In this document: one piece after another, positions 38,201 through 50,200 of the stretch | Numbering within the stretch: position 1 is the first letter of the stretch | Layout: every line of letters begins with the position of its first letter | NCBI GenBank assembly: GCA_036924085.1 | Contig: JAVGWX010000006.1 | Coordinates: 35,026,033-35,090,032 of the forward strand | Length of the DNA: 64,000 nucleotides | Source of the DNA: Ariolimax columbianus | Taxonomy: Eukaryota > Mollusca > Gastropoda > Stylommatophora > Arionidae | Direction: 5' to 3' | Notes under the pieces: generated by a model | Told to the model about the DNA's origin: nothing | Seen by the model: only the letters and a program-made list of their open reading frames with translations | Databases searched by the model: none | Translations under genes and position numbers: made by a program

Positions 38201-41200
38201 GCAAAATAGTTAGAGCATTTGTCTCTCATGACAAAGGGATTAGGTTCAGACCCTAGTCTTGACTCTCCGCAGTCTACCCAGCAGTAACTGGCTATCTTAT
38301 TTACAGCTAGGTAAAGGAATTGGTCACTCTCCCTAAATAAAATCTGAGACCTTGTACAAATGAAGTCTAACACTTCATCCTCAATGGCAGCATCTACCGC
38401 AGATTGCTTTAACCTTTTCACCTAGAAATGAAAGACAGATTTGGTCATACTACATTCACGTTAACAAAAAAGGTTGCATTTACAGAGTAAAAGGTGAAGA
38501 TAAAGGAGGAAGATAACTCTTCATGCACTAAGCCGTAGCCTATGTGAGGTGGGCTGACCACTTCCTTGCTGTTTTACCTCCCCTAACTCATGCGTCAGGT
38601 ACCCATTAATAACAGCTGGGTCGACTGGAGGCGTGGACGTACCAGGCACGAACCACAGCCCAGCTTTTAAAAATAATCCATCAGTGAATTCGAACCCTGG
38701 CACGCTGTAATCCCAGTATAACACGCCAGCTCTCTGTCAACTAGGCTTCTCGCTCAACATTTACAGAGTATCCTTCTGTTAATTCTGAAAGTTTGTTCTT
38801 TCTATTTTCAACAGAATCGCTATTACCATCATGATATTTGTGAACTACGGCGGAGGAAAGTACTGGTTTTTCAGTCACTCCAAATGGAATGGCCTTACTG
38901 TAGCAGATTTGGTGTTCCCTTGGTAAGCTGGGTAATTTTTAGCTAAAAAATTATTTGATATACTTTTTGTGAGTACTTGAACTTAAAATTATGTGATCAT
39001 TTTCTAGAAATTATCAGTTTTTTTTCCTTCATGTTTGTTTGCGAATGACCACAATGAGTAGCTACTCTTTTGTGGCGCCCTGAAAAGGGCGTTAAGTGGT
39101 GGGTTGCAGAAGCTTTTCTCACATCACGAGCGTGCTGATGAAGGTGGACCGGGGTCCTCCAGGCAGTTGTGCTATGCTTGGTTTCATCTGCGTGTCGCTC
39201 ACTGCTTCGGGGGTCACTTCGATCCCTCACCTTGTTAGCCATGCTGCCATAAAAACAGCCCGTTTCCGGGAAGGGCTACGAGGAAGCCAAATGTTTCCTT
39301 CATCAGATTGTGACCTTAGTCCTATATCAGTTTGTTAGCTTTGTCTTAAACAAGTATGTTCCATATTAGTATTTTCCTTTGGTGCTCCATGAACGCCAAA
39401 GAAGAAGTTCCTTTTTCACTATATAAGTTATTTCTGTTAGTTCGACAGTTAGTTTGCCGAATTTGGTCTGTTTTTTTTTCTTCTTCATTTTGTTTTAAGT
39501 GTTTGTTGTTATTGCCATACATTGATGTGTAACTCTTGTTCTATATAGGTTTTTCCTTTCACCTAATGTCTTTATACTGCTTTTGCAGACTCTGTATACA
39601 ACCAGTTCCTTGGAGGGGTTTTAGCTGATGTGAGAGTCCATCTTAATAGACTCAAACACTGGGGCTAAGTAGACCTGCAGCCAGTTAGGCACTATCTATA
39701 GCTACTCTTATGCCACCTGGGAAAAGGTACAAATAACTTGGATGGATTTTTAACTAGAATTTTGTCCGTGCTGCGACTATTAAGCCTACTTTTTTTCTAA
39801 CTGCAAGGAATTTTTAATGTGCTTGACACTGAAAACGGGAATCCGATCTCACTACCCAGAGATCAGGGGAATTTTTACCAGAAGATCCACATGAAAAAAA
39901 TTCCGGTCTACCGTGATTCGAACACACAACCTCCAGCACCCGAGGTGGACACCTTCCCCTGATGAAACAGTTAGACACCTACTCATTGAGTGCAAGGCGC
40001 TTGCAGACATGAGGAAAAGATTCTTACAAGCACTGCAGTCAATTGCCAACACACTGTACGGAGCAGTGAAACAACTGAAAAAGATTTGCATCAGTTTAAG
40101 AATGGCATTGGGCTGCTAAGAGCAGGCTTGCTCAGCAGCTATAGGGTAACAACAATAATACATATTTTTAATTCACAGTACCGCCACCACCTCGCCTTAT
40201 TTGTATAACTCTTTTCACATTGCCAGTCAAATTCTTCATGTGTTATTTATCAATTTGTTACAGGTTTATATTTATAATGGGAACTGCCATTGTATTCAGT
40301 TTCAAGGGACAACTGCAGAGCAGAATATCAAAGTGGAAAATATTTTTGAAGATTCTCAAACGATCAGCAACTCTTTTCCTTCTTGGGCTGTTAATTAACT
40401 CATTTGGAGGAAAGTCTGGTAAATGTGTTTCTTTTAGTATGATCAGTTATACAAACCTCAATGTTACGTTGTTGAATTTAACAGTCTGTGCTATAATACG
40501 AGGCGTGTTGAAATCCATCTGGACCAAACTGCAAGAAGTAAACATACTTACGATGCGCGTGAGGACATCACTTCTGGTGTAATCAGCACATACCAACCGT
40601 CAAGTTTGCAAAATTTCATTATCCCCAGATTCATAGTTTCCTCGGCAGACCGTTGAAAACATGGCGGGTGTGAAACAGAATTCGTCTAGAGTTGATCAGC
40701 GAGCGGTGATTCGGTTTCTAACATTTGAAGGATGTCAACCAGTTGACATTATGGCAGAATACAGGCAGTAAATGATCACAAAAGTGTGTCGAAGATGACA
40801 GCGAAGAACTGGACAACGATGTTTAAAAAAGGATGTGAGTTAACGAAAGATCTTCCGAGACCAGGTCAAGCGCATATTGTTGCGTTAACTCACGTCCTTC
40901 TTTAAACATCGTTGTCCAGTTCTTGCAGCGTTGCATAGACTTCTAGTGGAAGACCTGTGCTGTCAACATGTTGAACTTTGGAGTGTTTCTTTGATCCATC
41001 ATCGCCGGAGTCAACTTCTTGCTCATGGTCTTGAAACATCCATGTAGTATGATCAAGCTGCAGAATGATCACACTGCGTCCATGTCAAATGTCCAAACCA
41101 CTTTATTTTCTGTACTTCAGTATAGTAATTAGCCGGTGTAGCACCCACCCTATTCCTCAGTGTACCTCTGAGAATTTTGTCGCGAAATGTCTTTCCAGCT

Positions 41201-44200
41201 GCATTTTGTACCCAGCACATCTAACATGTCTTGATCTTATGTTTAGAGCTAGGTAATAGAAAGTGTTACCTGTGTCAACAATTTTCACGAAATATGGTCA
41301 TCTTTTTCAAACTAGTATTGTAATCTTATAAAAACTCACAAATTCTGAAAAATCCACAGAATAACGAAAGAAATGTCAAATTCACCGCACAGTATGTTAA
41401 TTCTGTCCTGCTAGTAAGGTAGGCTTAGATAATATATATTGTTCGAAAGACGTGTAAGTTTTAAAGCACATATCAAGAGCAGTTGAACAAACGAAAAAGA
41501 AGCTTGATGGTCACTGACTAGGTTTTGTCAGTCATCAGTCAGGGATGCAAGAAGAAGAAGCTTGATAGTCACTGACTGTTTTGTCAGTCATCAGTCAGGG
41601 ATGCAAGAAGAAGAAGCTTGATGGTCACTGACTGTTTTGTCAGTCATCAGTCAGGGATGCAAGAAGAAGAAATTTGATGATCTTGACTGTTTTGTCAGTC
41701 AGTCAAGGATGCAAGAAGAAGAAGTTTGATGGTCACTGACTGTTTTGTCAGTCATCAGTCAAAGATGCAAGAAAAATAGAAATGGCATGTCAAGTAGAAG
41801 TGACATGAGATTTGTTGGCTGGCTACATAGTTCTTGTCTCTCGTGATAATGACATCATCTCATTGACTTAACCAGGCCTGGACTTTGACACATTCCGTAT
41901 CCCTGGTGTGCTGCAGAGGTTTGCTGGTACCTATCTTATTACAGCCACCGTGCATCTGTTCCTAGCTCCAAATCGGAACCCAAATCAGGCAAGTTTAATC
42001 TACACTTATGTTTTAATTTAAACCTCCTATGACATATTATTTGGAGTCAACAGAAGTAAATTATAGGAGATCCTCGCAGATTATGAACCACAAGGCGATC
42101 GCCTTGGTAACATCAAGGCCCTGTATCAAGACAGCCAGAGTGCAGTAAGAACAACGGAAGGTATATCGGAGTGGTTTCCCATTTCATCCGCCGGCAGACA
42201 GGGATGTGTCCTCCCACCACTCCTCTTTGTCCCTTATACGAATAAAATCTTCCTCAGTCAAATACAGAATCGGAAAATATAAACAAATTGCTATTTCCAG
42301 ATGACCAATGTTTGATCCATCCCAATGAACAAAACCTACAACGCCATATTGACTTACTGTACTTGAATATCAACACACCAAAAACAAAGACGATGAATAT
42401 AGACAGAAAACATACCATACTGGATATTCATGTAAATGAAGCAGATACAAGAATTTTGGTATTCAGGAACTCTTTTTCCAGAAGATAGTAGACTCGATAG
42501 AGAGATAGATGTGAGTCCAGAGGGCAAACGCTGTCATTTACCAACTGGCTCTACTGCTAAGACACCCCATGATTTCCCTCCGAACAAAAAAGTAGATGAT
42601 AAACAGTATCTTTATTCCTGCCCTGTGCCACCAGTGCCAGGCATGGGCATTGAATATTGCCCAGGCGTGAAAGTTAGCCACAAGTTAGTTGGTTTCTTTT
42701 GAGTTGGCGAATTGGGTCTGGTGTACTGCTTATGTTTATGTCTTCTCTCCATTGATGTTTATACTGATTTCTGATGATGTTCTTGATCTCTCTGTATGAT
42801 ACTCGATGATTAAATTGTGCCTTTTTACTGCTATCTTTTGCTAGAGCATCAACTTTCCTGTTTCCTGTGATTCCTCAGTTGGAAGGTAGCCATTAGAGCG
42901 TTATTGTTTAGAATCTATAGAGTTTTCCTAGTTCTGTTCTGATAACATATTACACCCTGAAATGTGTCAAAGATTTGCTTACTGGCTTTTTTATTTTGTG
43001 AATAATTCTTTTGTTGCTCATCACAGTTCATAAGATTTGCAGCAGTTTCAGACATCATTATTTACTGGCCAGAGTGGGTGGTCGTCTTTATACTCATTGC
43101 CATACATACAGCATTAACATTGGGCATGCCAGTGCCAGATTGTCCACGGTAAGCCATTTATCTTTGTTTTTGGTACAGTTTTAATTTATCAGAGGAATTT
43201 GTGATACCCATCTACAGCATTAACACTGGGCGCGCCAGGTTGTCCAAGATATGCCATTTATCTTTGTTTTGGTAGTTTTAATTTATCAGAGGAATTTGTG
43301 AATGATCAGTTGTGATACCCATCTACAGCATTAACATTCAGCATGTCAGTGCCAGGTTGTCCAAGATAAACCATTTATCTTTGTTTTGTTTTGGTACAGT
43401 TTTAACTTTTCCTAGAAGTAAGTGGATGAGCAGTTACCTGCCTCTTAACCAAGGAAGCATGTGTTGAAAACTCTGGTTAGGTCTAGGTTGTTCTTTTGCA
43501 TTGAGGTAAAAATCAAATCCTAACATGTATACTGCATGGTGACAACATTGGTAAGTGACTTTTATTTTTAGGACCTATAATCCTCCAGACAGCTTCCAGC
43601 AGCGTTTCTTTTTAGTTTTTTTTAAATAATTGAGCTATGAAAACAATTTGTATGGGTCTAACATTTGAGTTTTTAATTAACATTAAATGGATTAGCTACA
43701 AAGGGAAGAAAGAAAACCCAAACTGAAGTCTGGACAATTTATGGAGAAATAAAACAATTATGTTGTTTTTCGAACCTACTCGTGCTGGATTGAGTTAACT
43801 TTTGACTATATTTCTTTAGAAGTGGATTACAGTGGCTCTTTTTACATCCTGAGATGTACTTGAGAAGATAGATGAGGTCCTCCTGGCTGTAGTGCAATGT
43901 GAGGCTTCTCAAGTAGGCTCACCACTATGTGGATTACAATGTCACCTTGTGGGCAGACTATTCTGCACAGCCTGTTTTCTGGTAGACCGGTGGGACAAGA
44001 GGTGGGGTATTGTTCAGTGAGTTTCCCAATAAAACAATAATGGAAACAGCTTAGAAATAAATTACATAGTAGAAATACAAAATCTGATGTGGCGGTAACA
44101 TACTAATTCTTACCCAGAGGAGATGAGTTATTTTATTTCTCTCAACACTCAACGGGGAAAGGAGACTAACGTCCAGTCAGGCAAAACATATTGATCGGAC

Positions 44201-47200
44201 ATGTTAGTCAGGGTCAAGTAAAATATACTGGCAGCTGGGAAGGAAAACTAACATCTGGTCAGGCAAAACATATTGATCGGACATGTTAGTCAGGGTCAAG
44301 TAAAATATACTGGCAGCCGGGGAGGAAGACTAACGTCTGGTCAGGCAAAACATACTGATCGGACATGTTAGTCAGGGTCAAGTAAAATATACTGGCAGCC
44401 GGGGAGGAAGACTAACGTCTGGTCAGGCAAAACATACTGATTGGACATGTTAGTCAGGGTCAAGTAAAATATACTGGCAGCCGGGGAGGAAGACTAACGT
44501 CTGGTCAGGCAAAACATACTGATTGGAAATGTTAGTCAGGGTCAAGTAAAATATACTGGCAGCCGGGGAGGAAGACTAACATCTGGTCATGCAAATCATA
44601 CTGATCGGACATGTTAGTCAGGGTCAAGTAAAATATACTGGCAGCTGGGTTAGGAAGACTAACGTCTGGTCATGCAAATCATACTGATCGGACATGTTAG
44701 TCAGGGTCAAGTAAAATATACTGGCAGCCGGGGAGGAAGACTAACGTCTGGTCATGCAAATCATACTGATCAGACATGTTAGTCAAGCTCAGGTAAAATA
44801 TACTGGCCAAGACCCTCACTTCGACTTCCCAGTAGTCCTCCTTGCAAATAGGGCTGTTTTCATTGCAGCTTGACTAACAAGGTGAGGGATCGACATGATC
44901 TTGGTTGTAGTAGGCGACATGCAGATGAAGCCTAGCATAGCCCAACTGCAATTGAAACCGTTCAGCTCCAGTAAACCATTCAACAACACAGCCAAGGCAT
45001 TTGGTATGAGATAAATACTAGTAAAACAAAAGCCATGGTAATAGTCAAAAACACATGAAGATTATTTATCAACATCAAATGACAGATCATAGAACAAGTA
45101 AGAGGATTTCATATTTGTGCCAAATTATTACAGAGGATGGGGAACTGAGATATTAGTTTAAAATAAGGCAAAGGTCGCCGTCCATCATAGACGATGATAG
45201 CATAATTAATTTTGCTAACGTTATTTTTAGTAAGGATTAACTAATAGTAATAGTTGTCCATCACAAGTGATGAAGACCACTCTCTTTGTTCAGCCGTGTG
45301 GACAGTCGTATCTCTTGCTGTGTCCGCTGAAATGGGTGACTTGCGCGGTAATTTGGATTAAAGTGAGGAAGAAACTGCGCCTTTTTGTCAACCTCACTCA
45401 CAGAGCTTAAGCTACCTTTTGCCAGTGGCAAGACATTCATCGAGACGACTGGAGATAGCATAGGATGCAGATTTTGCCTCACGATTACCACCGAAGCCTT
45501 TCCGTAAACATGTAACCCGCAGGGTAGAAAGGTGGGATGGCATCTAACGCAGTTTGTCGTGCCTTTTCGATAACCACAAAATGTCGTATGGACAACACTC
45601 AGCGTGTGAGTGGCCGGGCATCTCTCCCCAGCTGTACTGAACTCATCATAGTAGCATCTAAAATTCCCACACGCCAAATTCGCGAAGGTGAACCGGCAGA
45701 ACTAACCCGTGAAATACGTCACTGGTATAAGCGTAGTGCCATTCAGCCGGCGTCCAGACCAGGATAAACGGATGGAAGAAATCACAAAAAAAGAACGAAA
45801 TAACAAGTCCAGACGGAAAACAACACCACGTTTCAGTGAACACAAGTGTAAGTCGTGGACTAGTGTGAATTCCAGGCAAATCCGTGGTCTAGCGGCATCC
45901 ATAATCATCCAAAACAGTAGAGAAATGTAGACTCGCAGCCAGTTATGGCGCCATCTTTGCCAGATTAACTGCGCTACTTTTTATCCTCACTCTCTCGTCT
46001 CGAGCCGCCTGACCCCAGTGGCAAGTCACGGACAAGACGACTAGGGGGTTCAGACACTAGTTTAGTCAGACACAAAATACTGACCAGGATGTCCCGTCAG
46101 GGTCAATAAACTGACCAAGACCTGGAAACAGGCTGTTTTCAAGGCAGCCTGGCTAACGAGATGTGGATTGATGTGATCCCCGTAGTAGTGAGCCACATGC
46201 AGATGAAGCCAAGCATAGCACACCTTGCCTGGAGAACTGTGGTCCACCTTCATCAGCATGCTTGGGACGTGAGAGAACTTACTACAACCTGCCACTTAAC
46301 ATCCTCTTTAGGGTGCACAAAAGAGCAAACTTACTCATTGTGGGCATTAAACAACAACAACAACAATTACAGAGGATGCTCGATGCGAGGTTGAAATTAG
46401 AACTAAGATCACAGTAGCAAAAAAAGTATTCTGTGGGAAACAAAAACTTCTAACAACAAATAACATCAATATTGTGCTTCGGAAAAGAATACACACTACA
46501 CGTATCTGACCCGTCGCATTGTGCAGCTTTGAAACATGGACTTTAAACAAACAGACATTAGAAGCTTGTGAGATGTGGTGCTATCGCAGGATGCAAACAG
46601 TGAGCTGGACAGAAAAAAGGTCAAACAAACAAGTGTTTAAAGATATAGGGTCACATAGACAACTTATGACGTTTATACAAAAGGTAGATCGTCTTGGCTT
46701 GGTGAAAACATGAGACATGGAGGCCTCTTATTGAAAATACTAGAAGACAAAATTCAGGGGAAAAGATATGAAGAGGGCATCCAAGAAACAGTTACATCAT
46801 AAAGGTGTGCAAGAACATTGAGTTGGAGACTTTGAAGAGATCTGCTAGGAACAGAGGGCAGTGATGTAACATGATCAGAAGACTTCAACACTAGGCTTCA
46901 GACTGATTAACAGAAAAGTGGCGTGACATTTTTTTTTTAATTTTGCGTTCGCCAATTTCTCTAATCCCCAAGGCGGTGTGCGTTGCACTGTGGTTTTTAT
47001 TTTGTGCCTGTCAGCCCAGTGCATCCGACTTCAGCATGCATTTTACACAAGGGTCTGCTTCCTCCTGCATTTTCTAAGGGTTTGCTTCCCCGGGGTAACG
47101 GCCGGTGCTGTGTTGAGGATCGAACCCAGCACCTTCTGGTTGTGAGCCATGCCACTTAACCACTAGGCCACGCCGTCCCCTGACGTGATATGATTAGAAG

Positions 47201-50200
47201 ACTTCAACACCAGTCTTCGGACTGACTAACAGGACAGTGACATGACATGATTAGAAGACTCCAACACCAGTCTCCGGACTGACTAACAGGACAGTGACAT
47301 GACATGATTAGAAGACTCCAACACCAGTCACCGGACTGACATAGGGCAGTGACATGACATGATTAGAATACTCCAACACCAGTCTCCGGACTGACTAACT
47401 TGATGATGAGTTGCCTGTGTGGTACCGGTCTTCAACAAATACATGACAAGTCACCCTGTCCTGGGCCATCAGTTTCATGCCATAGAAGGTGACTAGGTAT
47501 GTTTGTACATAAAGCTGTGACTGACCTCAGCATGTAAACAATAATTACATAGAAACTACCATTACAAGAACACATAAAAGCATGGACACTGCAGTGATGG
47601 CCTCATCTTTCTGTTGTAGCGAAAACGGAAATATTGTTATAAGGTGATGTAGTACTGTTCTTTAGTCCTCCTAAAAAATGCCCTAGGATGTCTATGGATG
47701 GCTCATATAATCTGGGATATATATTTTTTTCTTTATCAAATGACAGTGGATACCTAGGTCCTGGTGGTTTTGATCAAAGCGGCTTATATTTCAACTGCAC
47801 TGGTGGGGCTGCAGGCTTTATTGACCGCACGCTATTTGGGAGCTCTCATATTTATCAGAATCCAACTTCAAAGGTGAGGTTATGAAAGTCATTGTGTGCA
47901 TTTTAGTATATTTGACTGACATCATGTACTTAAAAACTCAGTCACACTTTATTATAAATGCTCAATGACCTGGATGACTGCAGTAGACTCCTTAGTAGCC
48001 CTATTTCAGTAGCAACTCTACTGAGTTTTTGGTTTTCCTTTTCCTTTCGGCGTTGTCTCTTTACTTCCCTTTGTTGCATGAGCTTATTTTTGCCCAGCTT
48101 AAGGTGGCTCTTCAGGTTACATCTCCATTTGGATCAGTCTGCAGCTATGTCCTCCCAAGATGTCAGATCTATATCCAGAACCTTCATGTCCCTCTTACAT
48201 GAATCTTTGAACTGCAGTGTGGTCGGCCAGCTGTTCTTTTACCACACGCCAGCTGTCCGTAGAGAATATCTTTGGGATGCGACCGTCTGCCATGCGATGA
48301 ACATGACCAAGCCATCACAGTCTTCGTTGGTGAAGGAGGGTGTACATACTTGGAAGACCGGTGCAAGAATGCACTTCCCCTTCGGTCACCTTGTCTCTCA
48401 ATGAGATGCCAAGGATGGATCTCATGCGTTGTTGGTGAGGTGTTGTGCCTATGCTCTTGCTTGGCATATGTTGTCCATGTTTTGCTGCCATATACTGATG
48501 ACATGTGCATTGTAGACCATGGCCTTGGTTTTGGCTGTAAGTTTGGAGTTTTCAGACACGTGTTCTGAGACGAGAAAATATGGTTGCAGCTCTGCCAATG
48601 CGATTGCCCAATTCTAAGTCTAGGGAGAGCTTATCATTGATGAGAGACCCCAGGTAAGTGAACTGGTCCACAGTTGCCAGTTCATAGTTACCGATAGTGA
48701 TGTTTCGGTTGTATCTATGTCTTGTCCCAGTACATTTGTTTTATTCCGGCTTATTATGAGGCCAAAATCTTTGCACACCTGGGAGAAGCGTTCTATCAAT
48801 CGCTGGAGTTTGTTCACACTGTGAGTTACAATTGCAGCGTCATCAGCAAATAATAAGTCCCTGGCAGTAACTTCCCTGATCTTGCTTTTAGCTTTGAGTC
48901 TTGCAAGATTAAACAGACAACCATCTAATCTAGTGTGTAGGCAAATCCAATCTGTTGCATTACCAAATGCATGCTTCAGTAGCAGCGCAAAGAAGATTCA
49001 AAATAATGTTGGTGCGAGGACACGGTCTTGTTTAACACCATATTGAATATTAAATGAAGGTGATGTATTACCGTTGAATTGGACTGTTCTTTTCATATCC
49101 TTATGAAATGACACAATGAGCTGCAGCAGTTTGTTAAGACACCCTATTTTTGGAAGGATTTTTAAGAGTCGAGCCCTGCTAACAAAATTGAATGCTTTTG
49201 TCAGGTCGATTAAAGCGACATAAAAAGGCTTGCTCTGCTCACATGATTTTTCTTGTAGCTGTCGTAGACAGAACATCATGTCGATCGTTGATCTTCCAGA
49301 TTGGAATCCACATTGAGACTCTGGGTACACGCTCTCAGTCAGTTTGTGTAGCCGCAGTAAGATCACTCTGGGTACACGAGCTCAGCCAGTTTGTGTAGCC
49401 GCAGTAAGATCACTCTGGGTACATGAGCTCAGCCAGTTTGTGTAGCCGCAGTAAGATCACTCTGGGTACACGCTCTCAGTCAGTTTGTGTAGCCGCAGTA
49501 AGATCACTCTGGGTACACGAGCTCAGCCAGTTTGTGTAGCCGCAGTAAGATCACTTTGGGTACACGAGCTCAGCCAGTTTGTGTAGCCGCAGTAAGATCA
49601 CCCTGGGTACACGCTCTCAGCCAGTTTGTGTAGCCCCAGTAAGATCATTCTGGGTACACGCTCTCAGCCAGTTTGTGTAGCCCCAGTAAGATCACCCTGG
49701 GTACACAAGCTCAGCCAGTTTGTGTAGCCCCAGTAAGATCACTCTGGGTACACGCTCTCAGTCAGTTTGTGTAGCCACAGTAAGATCACCCTGACAAAGA
49801 CTTTGCCAACAACACTGAGCAGTGAGATACCTCTGTAATTATTACAGTCGCTTCTATCTGCTTTATTTTTGTATAATGTGACAATTTTTGAATCTTTCAT
49901 AATATCTTGGGGAATGAAGGCCTCTTTCCAACTCTGGCATAGCAACAAGTGTAGCGATTTCAAGAGTGTGTTTTTACAATGCTTGATCAGATCAGGTGGG
50001 ATCCTGTCGCAGCCCGCTGCTTTGCCCAGCGCCAAGTTATCAATAGCTGTATTGACATCTTCTAAAGATGGTTCGACGTCCAGCTCTTCCATTGTAGGAT
50101 AGCCTTGAACAGCATTACTAGCTGTGGGAGTGACCGTACTGTCGCATGAGTAGAGCTCAGAGTAATGCTCTACCTATCGCTGCAGAGTCCATATACAAGA

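Larger units (their letters stand above)
44990..46880 (+). mobile_element. LINE C-terminal remnant split by a 1.2-kb composite insert
   Basis: [18 protein letters not shown] (about 45000) and QIITEDG lie before, and [20 protein letters not shown] (about 46368), [33 protein letters not shown] after the insert at 45140-46365. Confidence 0.75.

Noticed and set aside
37864..38421. 185-codon ORF on the - strand as a protein gene
   Set aside because: It spans the end of a CR1 remnant and a tRNA-like SINE; the peptide has no family signature and the frame crosses unrelated repeats.
43214..43365. Alternative 3' extensions of exon 8
   Set aside because: The duplicated copies have lost GT at the donor and the frame is not maintained between units.
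45261..45908. Overlapping ORFs of 68-138 codons on the - strand and 76 on +
   Set aside because: No recognisable motif in any frame, and part of the stretch (unit X) is repeated at 22440, so repeat sequence is the better explanation.
49318..49787. CRISPR array
   Set aside because: Units are contiguous direct repeats with no spacers, inside a eukaryotic LINE; the same applies to 58081-58677 and 44158-44825.
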